Below, piece after piece: positions 8,836 through 20,237 of a stretch of 64,000 bases of DNA. Under the pieces are notes generated by a model. It searched no databases. It had not been told where the DNA came from and was given only the letters and a program-made list of their open reading frames with translations. Source of the stretch: Alphaproteobacteria bacterium (lineage in GTDB: Bacteria; Myxococcota_A; UBA796; GCA-2862545); NCBI GenBank assembly GCA_020632875.1, contig JACKET010000016.1:1-64000 (forward strand), in the 5' to 3' direction. Position 1 is the first letter of the stretch; each line of letters starts with the position of its first letter. Made by a program: the position numbers and the translations under genes.

Positions 8836-9696
8836 CTACTCGTCCTCGAGATCGTCGATGTCGCCCTGGATCGTCCGGTCCCCACCCGTCGAGACGGACT
8901 CGGAAGCGCCCATCACGTCGAGGTTCAGGAGCTGCGGGGTCGACTTCTTGGTCATCTCGTCGACCGTGACCTTCAGCGTGGCGGTCCAGTCGGCGTCGGC
9001 GAGGTGCCCGACGGTGAACCTCGCGGCGTTACCGGCGTCGACGACGTAGCGGAAGCGCTCTTTGCGCTTGCCCTTCTCGGCTTCGCTGCGCACGTCGAGC
9101 GAGAGGATGGCGCCGGCGACCTCGGGGACCTGGCCCGAGAGGGGGGACCACCGGCTGACCCAGGGGACCACCTCTTTCTCGAGGACCGCGACCGCGCGGG
9201 CGTTCACGTCGAGGGTGGGGGAGAGGATGGTGCCGTGCTCGCGGACGCCGGCGTCGACCCACACCTTGCCGTCTTCGACGACGAGCCCGAGCTGATCGAC
9301 GGGCGTCTGGTGGACGGCGGTGAGCAGGCCGACGAGCGCGGCCTGGCGGCTGGTCTGCGTGGTCGGGAAGCCGTCGCCGGGCTTCACCAGGAGCACGGAG
9401 GCGTTGGCCACGGCGCCGCTCGGGGCGTCGGGGATGCCGGTCTGCTTGCAGGTGAGGGTGGTGAGGGGCGCGGTGGAGAGATCTTTCGCATAGATGCCGA
9501 TGATCTCGGTGTGGCCCGTCTTCTTGCCCTCTTCGAGGGCCTTCACGAGCACCGCGTCGCGGGCGGCCTCGCAGGTGGGGACCTCGCTGCTGCCCTTGAT
9601 CTCGAGGAGCAGGGCGGACGTGAACAGCGGCAGCGCGCGGTCCTGCACGTCGAGAGGGGCCGGGTTGAGTGCGTATGCGGCGGTCAGCCAGATCAT
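8836..9696 (-). CDS. Hypothetical secreted protein
   Basis: A 286-aa product of unknown function. It starts MIWLTAAYALNPAPLDVQ, a short hydrophobic stretch that could be a signal peptide cleaved after AYA. The rest is mixed alpha/beta, with the acidic C-terminus GDIDDLEDE. There are no recognised catalytic motifs. The start is well supported: AGGAG lies 6 bases before the ATG, and a TATACT -10 box lies at 9722-9717 on the minus strand. Strong coding bias and clear start signals argue that it is real. The divergent neighbour is a sulfatase-like gene; there is no evidence that the two are functionally linked. Confidence 0.7.
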   Translation of the reverse strand: MIWLTAAYALNPAPLDVQDRALPLFTSALLLEIKGSSEVPTCEAARDAVLVKALEEGKKTGHTEIIGIYAKDLSTAPLTTLTCKQTGIPDAPSGAVANASVLLVKPGDGFPTTQTSRQAALVGLLTAVHQTPVDQLGLVVEDGKVWVDAGVREHGTILSPTLDVNARAVAVLEKEVVPWVSRWSPLSGQVPEVAGAILSLDVRSEAEKGKRKERFRYVVDAGNAARFTVGHLADADWTATLKVTVDEMTKKSTPQLLNLDVMGASESVSTGGDRTIQGDIDDLEDE

Positions 9697-9716
9697 GCGT
9701 TCTCCTACAGGGCGAG

Positions 9717-9724
9717 AGTATAGG
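9717..9724. promoter_or_regulatory. Overlapping divergent -10 elements
   Basis: AGTATAGG here gives TATACT on the minus strand (9722-9717; five of six matches to TATAAT), 20 bases before the secreted-protein start. On the plus strand it gives TATAGG (9719-9724), eight bases before the sulfatase ATG. Two divergent genes would therefore share one TATA core and could not be transcribed at the same moment. The plus-strand transcript would be leaderless or nearly so. No clear -35 element is visible for either. Confidence 0.45.
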
Positions 9725-9732
9725 ACGGGTGG

Positions 9733-11157
9733 ATGGACCGTCGCGTGCCGCTCGTGGCGATGGCAGGCCTGCTGGCGGGCGCCATCGCTGCTTCACTCTT
9801 CCTCTTCGGAGGCGAGCCGAACCCCGTGGAGGGGGAGGATGCGGGCTTCGTCGTGGTCGAGACCGACGCCCGGAACGAGGCGCTCCCGCCCGCCCAGAGC
9901 GGGGCCCCGCACGTCGTGGTGGTGCTGGGCTGCACCGTGCGCCGGGACCAGGTGAGCCCGTACGGCGGCCATCCCGAGGCCACGCCGTTCCTCTCCGAGC
10001 TCGCCGCGCGGGGCACGCTGTTCGAAGACCCCATCGCCGCGGCCCCGTGGACGCGTGCCGCCTCTGCGGCCATCCTGACCGGGCACCACGCGCTCGAGCT
10101 CGGGATGGTCGAGCCCGGGCCCGACCGCAACGAGCGGCGGTTGCCGGGGTCGGTCGAGACGCTCGCCGAGCGGTTCCGGGCCGCGGGATACACGACCGTC
10201 GGCGCGTCGACGAACCCGAACCTCAACGCGGCGTTCGGCTTCGCCCAGGGCTTCGACCGGTACGTGCAGCTCCGCCAGCTCTGGCGGGACAACATGGTGA
10301 AGCTCGACGGCACGGACATCCTCTCCGACCTGGTCGCGCAGATCGACACCCGACCCGACCCGGATCGTCCGCTCTACCTGCAGGTCATGCTCGTCGACGC
10401 GCACGCCCCGTTCGACCCTCCCGCCGAGGACCTGGCACCCGTGCGGGAAGACGGGGTCCCCGACGAGGTGAATCGCTACCGCGGCGAGCTGCGCGGGCTC
10501 GATCGCAGCATCCGCGCGCTCCACGACGCGCTGGTCGAGCGGGGATTCACCGACGACCGCACGCTCTTCGTGTTCGCGAGCGACCACGGCGAAGGGCTGC
10601 TGTACCCCCCGCACCACGGCCGCAGCCATGGGCGGTATCTCTACAACAGCGCGGTGGAGACGGCCTGGATCGCGGCGGGACCGGGCGTGGCGGTGGGCCA
10701 TCGCGTGGCCGGTCCGGCGTCGCAGGTCGACATCGCGCCCACGCTGCTCGGGTTCCTCGGGCTGCCCGGCCCCGATGGCGAGGGGCTCGATCTCTCCGCT
10801 GCCCTGCGTGGGGGCGCCGAGACCGGTCGGGACATCGCGTACACCGACACGTGGTTCATGACGGCCGACCGCGCGGGGTCGTACGACCGGGGCCTGGCGT
10901 GCATGCGGTCCTTCTCGGAGGAGGCCGTGGACGACGCCCCGACCGGCCGCTTCGTGTCGGGCTGCTACGACCGCGTGGGCGATCCGCACCAGCTCGCACC
11001 GGTCGAGCCGACGCCGGACGACCGGATGGTGGGGCTCATCCGCTGGCGGTCGGATACATCGCGCAGAGCGCCGTCGGGCGAGGTGGTCGAGGTCGGGTCC
11101 GAGCTCGACGAGCAGCTCCGGGCGTTGGGCTACGCGCAGCAGGAAGGCACGCCGTGA
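9733..11157 (+). CDS. Sulfatase-like (alkaline phosphatase superfamily) protein 1
   Basis: A 474-aa membrane-anchored or secreted protein (N-terminal hydrophobic segment VPLVAMAGLLAGAIAASLFL). The alkaline-phosphatase/sulfatase fold is indicated by the TPFLSELAARGTLFE region, the ILTGHH motif and the metal-binding SDHGEGL (near residue 285). The usual sulfatase nucleophile motif CxPSR is replaced by WTRAAS, and the first metal-ligand Asp (VxDTLRAD in relatives) is replaced by Gly-Cys (VLGCTVRRD). It is therefore not a classical formylglycine sulfatase; a phosphatase, phosphotransferase or non-catalytic role is possible. It overlaps the next, paralogous gene as GTGA. Confidence 0.75.
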   Translation: MDRRVPLVAMAGLLAGAIAASLFLFGGEPNPVEGEDAGFVVVETDARNEALPPAQSGAPHVVVVLGCTVRRDQVSPYGGHPEATPFLSELAARGTLFEDPIAAAPWTRAASAAILTGHHALELGMVEPGPDRNERRLPGSVETLAERFRAAGYTTVGASTNPNLNAAFGFAQGFDRYVQLRQLWRDNMVKLDGTDILSDLVAQIDTRPDPDRPLYLQVMLVDAHAPFDPPAEDLAPVREDGVPDEVNRYRGELRGLDRSIRALHDALVERGFTDDRTLFVFASDHGEGLLYPPHHGRSHGRYLYNSAVETAWIAAGPGVAVGHRVAGPASQVDIAPTLLGFLGLPGPDGEGLDLSAALRGGAETGRDIAYTDTWFMTADRAGSYDRGLACMRSFSEEAVDDAPTGRFVSGCYDRVGDPHQLAPVEPTPDDRMVGLIRWRSDTSRRAPSGEVVEVGSELDEQLRALGYAQQEGTP

Positions 11158-12671
11158 AGCAGCGAATCCCAGCGGTCATCGTGGCCCTCCTGCTCCTCGT
11201 CGGCGGATTCGGGGTCGCGCGCTACGCCGCCAACCGTCCCGGCGCGCACCGTGCCGCCAAGGCGAAGGCCAAGGCGCGCAAGGCGAAGGCCCGCAAGGCG
11301 AAGTCCTCGAAGTCGGCGAAATCGAAGGGAAAGGCGAAGGTCGGCGCGCCCGCGACCGGCGGAGCCCTCGGCGACCCGATCCTCGCGGGCGACCCCGTCG
11401 AGCCCGTGCTCCACGAGCACCCGAACGTCGTGCTGATCATCGGCTGCACCGTGCGGCAGGACCAGGTCACGCCGTACGGCGGGCACGTCGAGGCGACGCC
11501 GTTCCTGGCCGACCGCGCGACGCACGGGGCCCTGTTCGAGCACGCCATCACGGCGGCTCCGTGGACCAAGGCCGCGTCCGCCGCCATCGTCACCGGCCAC
11601 CATCCCGCCGAGATCGGGATGGTCGAGCCCTCCGAGCGCCCGAGCCGGCGCCGCGTGCCGGACGAGGTCACGACCGCCGCCGAGCTGTTCTCCCAGGGCG
11701 GCTACCAGACGTTCGGGGCCACCGCGAACCCCAACCTCAACGAGGTGTTCGGGTTCGGGCAGGGGTTCGACGGCTACGTCGAGGGCACCGAGCTGTGGCG
11801 GCTCGGCGGCCGCGCGAAGGTCAACGCGCGCGCGCTGATGGGCGCCTCGCTGCCCATGCTGGCCGAGATCCGCGACCCGTCCCGCCCGCTGTACCTGCAG
11901 TTCCTGTTCACCGACGCCCACTCGCCGTCCCACGTGCGCCCGAACGAGGCCAAGCCGTTCCAGGGCGACGTGCCGCCGAAGGTCGCGACCTACCGCGCGA
12001 TGCTGCGGCGGTTCGACCTCGCCGTCGAGGTGCTCGCGAAGAGCCTCGCGCACCAGGGCCTGACCGACGAGAACACGGTGTTCGTCGTCGTCAGCGACCA
12101 CGGCGAGGGCCTGCAGCACCCGAGCTGGCAGGGCTACGGGCACGGCAACTTCACGTACCCGGCGACCGTCCGGATGCCGTGGATCGCGTGGGGCGCCGGC
12201 GTCGCGCCGGGCCGTCGCATCGGCGGCATGGCGTCCCAGATCGACATCCTCCCCACGCTCGCTGGGCTCGTCGGGGTCGACGGCTACGAGGGTCCCGGCC
12301 TCTCGTGGGCCGACGCGCTCCGCGGCGACGCCGACCGCACGACGCGCGAGCTCGCGTTCGTCGACACGTGGTTCCAGAGCGCCCGGCGCAGCGGCGTCTA
12401 CGCCGAAGACCTGCACTGCCACGAGGACTGGGCGCGCGTCGAGGGCGACATCCGCGTTCCGCGGGCCTGCTACGACCAGGACGTGGTCCCCGAGCCCGTC
12501 ACGGGCGAGCGCGCCGACGCGCTCCTCGCGGAGCTCGACGCGTTCCACACGCGGATGGAGGCGTCCTTCGCGAGCTACCCGTACACGATCGACGCCGAGC
12601 CGCCCGAAGACGTGGCCGAGCAGCTCGAGGCGCTCGGATACGTCGATGGCGGCGAGGGCGTCGTCGAGTAG
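11154..12671 (+). CDS. Sulfatase-like protein 2 with Lys/Ala-rich linker
   Basis: Paralogue of the preceding gene, 505 aa from a GTG that overlaps its stop. An N-terminal transmembrane segment (IPAVIVALLLLVGGFGVARY) is followed by a strongly basic low-complexity linker of Ala, Lys, Arg and Ser (about residues 36-65). Then comes the same domain, with GCTVRQDQVTPYGG, APWTKAASAAIVTG and SDHGEGL near residue 320. The same active-site substitutions as in protein 1 (Asp to Gly-Cys, CxPSR to TKAAS) are kept, so they are a subfamily property and not random decay. The basic linker suggests contact with an acidic polymer or with membrane lipid; this is inference. Confidence 0.75.
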   Translation: MKQRIPAVIVALLLLVGGFGVARYAANRPGAHRAAKAKAKARKAKARKAKSSKSAKSKGKAKVGAPATGGALGDPILAGDPVEPVLHEHPNVVLIIGCTVRQDQVTPYGGHVEATPFLADRATHGALFEHAITAAPWTKAASAAIVTGHHPAEIGMVEPSERPSRRRVPDEVTTAAELFSQGGYQTFGATANPNLNEVFGFGQGFDGYVEGTELWRLGGRAKVNARALMGASLPMLAEIRDPSRPLYLQFLFTDAHSPSHVRPNEAKPFQGDVPPKVATYRAMLRRFDLAVEVLAKSLAHQGLTDENTVFVVVSDHGEGLQHPSWQGYGHGNFTYPATVRMPWIAWGAGVAPGRRIGGMASQIDILPTLAGLVGVDGYEGPGLSWADALRGDADRTTRELAFVDTWFQSARRSGVYAEDLHCHEDWARVEGDIRVPRACYDQDVVPEPVTGERADALLAELDAFHTRMEASFASYPYTIDAEPPEDVAEQLEALGYVDGGEGVVE

Positions 12672-12676
12672 GGCCG

Positions 12677-13669
12677 CTACAGCGACTCCGCCCACTCCAC
12701 GAGCTTTCGCGAGTCGGTGAACCGGGCGCCCGCGCTCGGCGCCCCGAGGACCACCGTCGCGAGCCGGCGCCCCGTGCGCGTCTGCACGACCTGGCTGAAG
12801 CAGTACCGCGCCGTGGACGTGTAGCCGGTCTTCGCGGCCAGCGTGTCCCAGCGGTCGAACAGCCGGTTCGTCGTGCCGAGCCAGCGACGCCCGTCGTCGC
12901 GGTCGATCTTCCAGCTCCCCGCGCTCGCGGCGAGCGCGAGGTCGGGGTGGGCGCTGACCGCCACGATGGCCTTGAGCATGTCCCGCGCGCTCGCGAGGTT
13001 CTCGTCCTCGAGGCCCGAGGGGTCCGACCAGCGCGCGTTCATGCCGAGCTCCGCGCCGGTCGTCTCCATGCGCTCGACGAACTCGCCGTACTCGAGCCCC
13101 GACAGCGCCGCGAGGCCCATGGCGCCGCGGTTGTCCGACGCCACCAGCGCGGCGCCGAGGTACTCCCAGCCCGTGTGGCACGCGCCCGTGACGAACCGGC
13201 TGCGCGCCCCGCTCATCGACGGCCAGAGGTCTTCGGTGACGCACAGCTCGCGATCGAGGTCGGGCTCGGTGCTCGCGAGCGCGAGGGCCGACGCCGTCTT
13301 CGTGAGCGACGCGACGGGCAGGGGCTCGTCGGGACGCTGGGCCCACAGGACCTCGCCGGTGTCGAGGTCCGCGACGATGGCCGCACGCGAGCGGACCCGC
13401 GGGCCGCGCGCGTGCATGGGGGAGGCATCGAGCTCGGGCAGCACCCACAGATCCGCGCGACCGGCCTCGGGGAACCAGACGGGCGGGGTCCACGCGGGGT
13501 CGGAGGGCGAGTCGACGTGCTCCGTGGGGACGGGCTCGCTGGCCTCGGGGACCGCCGGGGGCGGAGCGACCATCGCGGAGGTGGAGGGGGGCATGAACAG
13601 CGCGTGCAGGATGGACGCTGCGCCGATCACCTGGGCGGTGCTGGCCGCGAAGGTCGCGTAGGTCTTCAT
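12677..13669 (-). CDS. D-alanyl-D-alanine carboxypeptidase (peptidase S11)
   Basis: Penicillin-binding-protein family serine peptidase that trims the terminal D-Ala of peptidoglycan pentapeptides in the periplasm. The 330-aa protein has the three family motifs in order: SxxK (ASLTKTAS), SxN (ASDNRGAMG) and KTG (AAKTGYTSTARYC). The ATG at 13669 is preferred because it begins a signal-like segment (MKTYATFAASTAQVIGAASI); an upstream reading of 29 residues looks non-coding. A Pro/Glu-rich stretch of about 60 residues separates the signal from the catalytic domain. It is convergent with the sulfatase pair, 5 bases away. Confidence 0.88.
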   Translation of the reverse strand: MKTYATFAASTAQVIGAASILHALFMPPSTSAMVAPPPAVPEASEPVPTEHVDSPSDPAWTPPVWFPEAGRADLWVLPELDASPMHARGPRVRSRAAIVADLDTGEVLWAQRPDEPLPVASLTKTASALALASTEPDLDRELCVTEDLWPSMSGARSRFVTGACHTGWEYLGAALVASDNRGAMGLAALSGLEYGEFVERMETTGAELGMNARWSDPSGLEDENLASARDMLKAIVAVSAHPDLALAASAGSWKIDRDDGRRWLGTTNRLFDRWDTLAAKTGYTSTARYCFSQVVQTRTGRRLATVVLGAPSAGARFTDSRKLVEWAESL

Positions 13670-13800
13670 GGGGAACCGGGGGCAGGGAGGGGTGCGCGAG
13701 GGGGAGACGCGCGGGAGGGTCCCGAGACGGTAGCGAGCGCGTGATCCGTCCGACAAGCACGTGTCGATCGCAGGGGATCAGAGTGGGCGTCCGATCGTAC
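13670..13800. other. Short intergenic region, no gene
   Basis: These 131 bases separate the D,D-carboxypeptidase start from the end of the glycosyltransferase-like gene, both on the minus strand. It must hold the upstream signals of the carboxypeptidase, but no strong Shine-Dalgarno or promoter motif is evident. No terminator with a T tract was seen. Confidence 0.3.
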
Positions 13801-15357
13801 CTATCGATCGACGGGGACACCCGGCCGGACGCGTGGCGTGGATGGGGCGTTCGGCGCGGTGGGCCCCGGGAAGCCCGTGACGACGGACTCGGGCAGCGGC
13901 GGCACGTCGAGGTCGGCCCGGACGTAGAAGTCGTAGTACCGGTGATAGTGCTGGTACACCCGGCCGTAGTAGCGGTAGGGCGCCGTGGCCCGGTCGAACA
14001 CGGCGCGGTCGCGGCCGTATCGGATACCGGGGAAGTCGTCGCGCGCCTGGGTGAGCACGATGATCTCGGGGTTCACCGGCGTGAACGCCATCGTGTCGGC
14101 ATCCTCGCCGTCGGGGTGGAGCTGGGTGAGCGCACGGTCGTGCAGCTCGGCGACCTTCACGTGCGTGCCCACCCAGTACGCGAGCACGCCCGCGTCGCGC
14201 ACGGCCATCCACGAGCCCTCGGGCACGCGCTTTCCGACGAATCGCGCGGCCACGGAGGTCCCGTTCCACAGGACCACGCTGTGGCGGCGGTCGTAGCCGC
14301 GCACGTGGCCCTCGACCCGCGTGAAGGGCGCCGCGAGCATCCCGATGAGGGCGACCGCCGAAACGACACGCCCCGCGAGTCGGTCCGAGGCCGCGGCGAT
14401 CAGGCTGGCGAACAACGCCACGGCGGGCACGAGCAGGCGCCCGCCCGGCATCCACAGCTCCACCCGGAACGCGACGAGCACGATCGACAGCGCCGCCCCG
14501 GCGAGCAGCCAGCGCCGCGGATCGCGCCACGCCACGAGGACCGACGCGAGGCCCAGCACGCCCACCGCCACCCAGAACGCGCCGTCGGGCGAGAGATACG
14601 CGAGGTTCGCCTCGACGTACTGGGACAGCGGGCCCTTCGCCTTGGCGTGGAACGTGTTCGGGACCCAGTCGCCGTACGTCCACAGGCGCCAGGCCGTCAG
14701 CGTCAGCCCGGCGCCGAGGAAGGGGAGAGCGATCTTCGAGACATCATGAAGGAACGGATCTCTCGGCCGATCGGATGGCCCGCCGCGGTGCCGGATCGCG
14801 CCGAGCGCGACGAGGGCCGCACCCACCACGAACCCCTCCGGACGGATCGCGCCGAGCAGGCCCACGGCGAGACCGGCGACCCAGCGCATCCGGCCCTCCG
14901 CCGCGAGCACCGCCCACGCCGCACCCAGCACCGCCGCGTCGAACATCGAGCTCTCGAGGCCGTTCGTGGACACGACCGCGTGGTGCCCGTCGAGCGCCAC
15001 GAGCAGGGACGCGATCCCCGGCGCCCACCACGCGTCCCGCCCCGCCAGACGGCGCGCGAGCAGCCCGGCGAGCACGACGGTGAGCACGCCGAAGACGAGC
15101 CCGGAACCGACCATCCACGTGTCGGGCGGCGCCCCCGAGAGCTCGCCGACCGCCAGCCAGAGCGTCCACGCGAGGTTGGTGTAGCCCTCGATCGGCGGCT
15201 CGCCGGCATTGTAGACGAGGCCGTGGCCCGCGGCCGCATTCGCCGCGTACCTCGCGGAGATCCAGGCGTCGTCCACGGTGGTCCAGAGGCTGGGCCACGC
15301 GCGCCACAGGTACACGGCGATGGCGAGGAAGCTGCCGACAGCCCAGCGTGTGCGCAT
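13801..15357 (-). CDS. Polytopic GT-C type glycosyltransferase-like membrane protein
   Basis: A 518-aa inner-membrane protein with about nine or ten predicted membrane spans. The first periplasmic loop carries DDAWISARYAANAAAGHGLV followed by NAGEPPIEGYTNLAW. This DD(A/T)xISxRY...GHGLVxNxGE..EGYTN signature is typical of GT-C enzymes related to arabinofuranosyl- and mannosyltransferases that use polyprenyl-phosphate sugars. The C-terminal third is a soluble domain with RYYGRVYQHYHRYY. The substrate cannot be inferred, but cell-envelope glycan or lipid modification is likely. It is divergent from fbp with only 34 bases between the starts, which include GGTTAACC. Confidence 0.65.
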   Translation of the reverse strand: MRTRWAVGSFLAIAVYLWRAWPSLWTTVDDAWISARYAANAAAGHGLVYNAGEPPIEGYTNLAWTLWLAVGELSGAPPDTWMVGSGLVFGVLTVVLAGLLARRLAGRDAWWAPGIASLLVALDGHHAVVSTNGLESSMFDAAVLGAAWAVLAAEGRMRWVAGLAVGLLGAIRPEGFVVGAALVALGAIRHRGGPSDRPRDPFLHDVSKIALPFLGAGLTLTAWRLWTYGDWVPNTFHAKAKGPLSQYVEANLAYLSPDGAFWVAVGVLGLASVLVAWRDPRRWLLAGAALSIVLVAFRVELWMPGGRLLVPAVALFASLIAAASDRLAGRVVSAVALIGMLAAPFTRVEGHVRGYDRRHSVVLWNGTSVAARFVGKRVPEGSWMAVRDAGVLAYWVGTHVKVAELHDRALTQLHPDGEDADTMAFTPVNPEIIVLTQARDDFPGIRYGRDRAVFDRATAPYRYYGRVYQHYHRYYDFYVRADLDVPPLPESVVTGFPGPTAPNAPSTPRVRPGVPVDR

Positions 15358-15391
15358 CGCACCGGGTTAACCGGGGGCGACCGGAGGCCCC

Positions 15392-16396
15392 ATGGAAGAC
15401 CGCCAGTTCGACGAGGGAACGACCCTCGACCGCTTCCTCATCGAGACGATGCGTCAGTACCCCGGCGCGACCGGGACGTTCGTGAACCTCATCCAGAGCA
15501 TCGCGCTCGCGGGCAAGATGATCAGCGCGCGCGTGAACCGCGCCGGCCTGGCGGGCCTGCTCGGCGAGACGGGCGAGGTGAACATCCAGGGCGAGTTCGT
15601 CCAGAAGCTCGATCGCTACGCGAACGAGACGTTCATGCGGTCTCTCGAGCACCGCGGGCACACGTGCATGGTGGTGAGCGAGGAGGAGGCCGAGCCGATG
15701 AAGGTCGGCGGGAAGTGGCACTCCGGGCGGTACGTCGTGACCGTCGACCCGCTCGACGGCTCCTCGAACATCGACGTGAACGCGACGATCGGCACGATCT
15801 TCGGCGTCTTCCGTCGCAAGAGCGAAGAGGGTACGCCGGCCGAGACGCGCGACGTGCTCCGCCCCGGCTCCGAGCTGCTGGGGGCCGGCTACCTGATCTA
15901 CGGCTCCGGCACGATGCTCGTCGTCGCGGCCGAGTTCGGCGTGCACGGGTTCACGCTCGACCCGAGCGTGGGGGAGTTCTTCCTGTCCCACCCGAACATC
16001 CGGATGCCCTCGCCGGGCCGCATCTACAGCATCAACGACGTGTACTGGGACGACTTCGGCCAGGGCGTCCGCGACTTCCTCACGGCGGTCCGCGAGCCGA
16101 AGCGCAAGATGAGCTCGCGCTACATCGGCTCGCTCGTCGCGGACTTCCACCGCAACATGCTGAAGGGTGGGGTCTTCCTCTACCCCGCGACCGGCAAGAG
16201 CCCCGAGGGCAAGCTGCGCCTGATGTACGAGGCGTTCCCGCTCGCGTTCATCGCCGAGATGGCCGGCGGCGGCGCGACCGACGGCAAGCGCCGCATCCTC
16301 GACATCGTCCCCGAATCGCTCCACGACCGCGTGCCACTCGTGATCGGGTCGAAAGACCTCGTCGACGAGGCCACCGCACTGATGAAGAACGACTGA
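15392..16396 (+). CDS. fbp: Fructose-1,6-bisphosphatase, class I
   Basis: Hydrolyses fructose 1,6-bisphosphate to fructose 6-phosphate in gluconeogenesis, in the cytoplasm. The 334-aa length is standard for class I. The metal-binding motif VDPLDGSSNIDVN lies near residues 117-130, with upstream Glu residues in VVSEEEAEP. The C-terminal half has GKLRLMYEAFPLAFI and GGGATDGKRRILDI, the substrate-binding region of the family. The ATG has GGAGG five bases upstream. The window also encodes a phosphofructokinase (44798), so both directions of this step are present. Confidence 0.96.
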   Translation: MEDRQFDEGTTLDRFLIETMRQYPGATGTFVNLIQSIALAGKMISARVNRAGLAGLLGETGEVNIQGEFVQKLDRYANETFMRSLEHRGHTCMVVSEEEAEPMKVGGKWHSGRYVVTVDPLDGSSNIDVNATIGTIFGVFRRKSEEGTPAETRDVLRPGSELLGAGYLIYGSGTMLVVAAEFGVHGFTLDPSVGEFFLSHPNIRMPSPGRIYSINDVYWDDFGQGVRDFLTAVREPKRKMSSRYIGSLVADFHRNMLKGGVFLYPATGKSPEGKLRLMYEAFPLAFIAEMAGGGATDGKRRILDIVPESLHDRVPLVIGSKDLVDEATALMKND

Positions 16397-16414
16397 GGGC
16401 CGCGTTCGGCCCTC
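16395..16414 (+). terminator. Hairpin at the end of fbp
   Basis: GAGGGCCG (16395-16402) and CGGCCCTC (16407-16414) form a perfect 8-bp stem around CGTT, starting on the fbp stop codon. A second palindrome, CCTCCGGAGG, follows at 16411-16420. No T run follows, so this could be an RNA-stabilising or attenuating hairpin rather than a full intrinsic terminator. Confidence 0.5.
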
Positions 16415-16520
16415 CGGAGGCCGGATGTCGACGGCGGTGCCGTGACCTTCTGAGCCCTCCACTGGATCGGGGGGCCCGCGAGAGGTTAATCCGCGTAGCT
16501 TCGCGTTTCGAGGTGTGCCC

Positions 16521-19064
<2,544 letters not shown>

Positions 19065-19129
19065 CAGATATGGTGGGGGAGCGCGCGAGGCGCTCTTCTC
19101 CGAGCCTCCCGCCACGCACCGGAGCCGGC

Positions 19130-20200
19130 ATGCGAATCCCCACGTTCCTCGTCCTGATGCTGGCGATCGGCTGCAAGTCCGACTCCACGACGCCCGTCGA
19201 GACCGACACCGACACGGATGCCGACGCCGACACCGACACGGATGCCGACGCCGACACGGATGCCGACGCGGACACCGATGCCGACGCCGACACGGATGCG
19301 GACGCGGACTCCGACAGCGACGCCGACTCCGACAGCGATGCCGACGCCGATGCAGACACCGACGGCGACACCGACACCGACATCGATCCGAACGACCTCG
19401 ACGGCGATGGCGTCACGCCCGCCCAGGGCGACTGCGACGACAACGACCCGACGGTGTACCCCGGCGCGCCCGAGCGCTGCGACGGCATCGACAACCAGTG
19501 CGACGGCCAGATGGCGCTCGGCGACGAGGATGCCGACCTCGACACCGTGCTCGACTGCCAGATCTGCTCCGACCACGGCTTCTACACGGTCAGCGCGGGC
19601 CTGACGGGCACGGCGCTCGAAGCGGCGCTCCACACGGCCACCGCGGCTCACAACTGCACCGACTACAGCGCCGCGCGCATCTTCATGTTCGACACGCTCG
19701 ACCCGCGCCCCGACGGCCTCGTCGAGTGCGTGTACACGGGCGTCACCGCGACCCCCAACGGAACCACGACGCCCGGCACGTTCAACACCGAGCACACGTG
19801 GCCGCAGAGCCAGGGCGCCGACGTCGTGCCCGCGCGGTGCGACCTGCACCACCTGTACCCGACCGACGCAGAGCCCAACAACCGGCGGGGGAGCTACCCC
19901 TTCGGCAACGTCGTCAGCAGCACCTGGTCGAGCGGCGGCAGCACGCTCGGCACCGACGCGTCGGGCAACACGGTGTTCGAGCCGCGCGACGTGCACAAGG
20001 GCAACGTGGCGCGCAGCATCCTGTACTTCGGGTTCCGCTACCAGTACACGGTCGATGCGGCCTACAAGTCCGTGCTCCAGCAGTGGCACCTCGACGATCC
20101 GCCGGACGACGTCGAGGTCGATCGCACGCTCGGCATCGAAGGCGAGCAGGGTGCCGCGAACCCGCTGGTGCTGTGTCCCTGGCTCGTCGGGGAGCTGTAG
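19130..20200 (+). CDS. Endonuclease I family lipoprotein with Asp-rich repeat region
   Basis: A 356-aa predicted extracytoplasmic nuclease. The N-terminus is a lipoprotein signal (FLVLMLAIGCKSD). Residues about 23-85 are a low-complexity run of Asp alternating with Thr, Ala and Ser. Next comes a 'putative metal-binding' motif (DCDDNDPTVYPGAPERCDG). The C-terminal domain has the EndA/NucM signature: NTEHTWPQS, DLHHLYPTD, NNRRGSYPFG and EPRDVHKGNVARSILYF. In the family these form a beta-beta-alpha-metal active site with the catalytic His in EHTWPQS. GGAG lies 5 bases before the ATG. A surface DNase for nutrition or predation is plausible (inference). Confidence 0.88.
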   Translation: MRIPTFLVLMLAIGCKSDSTTPVETDTDTDADADTDTDADADTDADADTDADADTDADADSDSDADSDSDADADADTDGDTDTDIDPNDLDGDGVTPAQGDCDDNDPTVYPGAPERCDGIDNQCDGQMALGDEDADLDTVLDCQICSDHGFYTVSAGLTGTALEAALHTATAAHNCTDYSAARIFMFDTLDPRPDGLVECVYTGVTATPNGTTTPGTFNTEHTWPQSQGADVVPARCDLHHLYPTDAEPNNRRGSYPFGNVVSSTWSSGGSTLGTDASGNTVFEPRDVHKGNVARSILYFGFRYQYTVDAAYKSVLQQWHLDDPPDDVEVDRTLGIEGEQGAANPLVLCPWLVGEL

Positions 20201-20237
20201 AGGAGCGCGGCCTTCCCGGCCGTCCAACGTCGGCGAT

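Noticed and set aside
9669..12671. A continuous 1000-codon plus-strand frame across both sulfatase-like genes
   Set aside because: Only its second part (from 11154) shows protein-like sequence. The first half lies over the first sulfatase gene in the wrong frame and is Arg/Pro-rich, as expected of shadow frames in G+C-rich DNA.
19199..19390. Possible second CRISPR array in the Asp-rich repeat region
   Set aside because: The units are 6-12 bases, run without spacers and are in frame with the nuclease gene, coding for Asp-Thr/Ala/Ser; they are protein low complexity.
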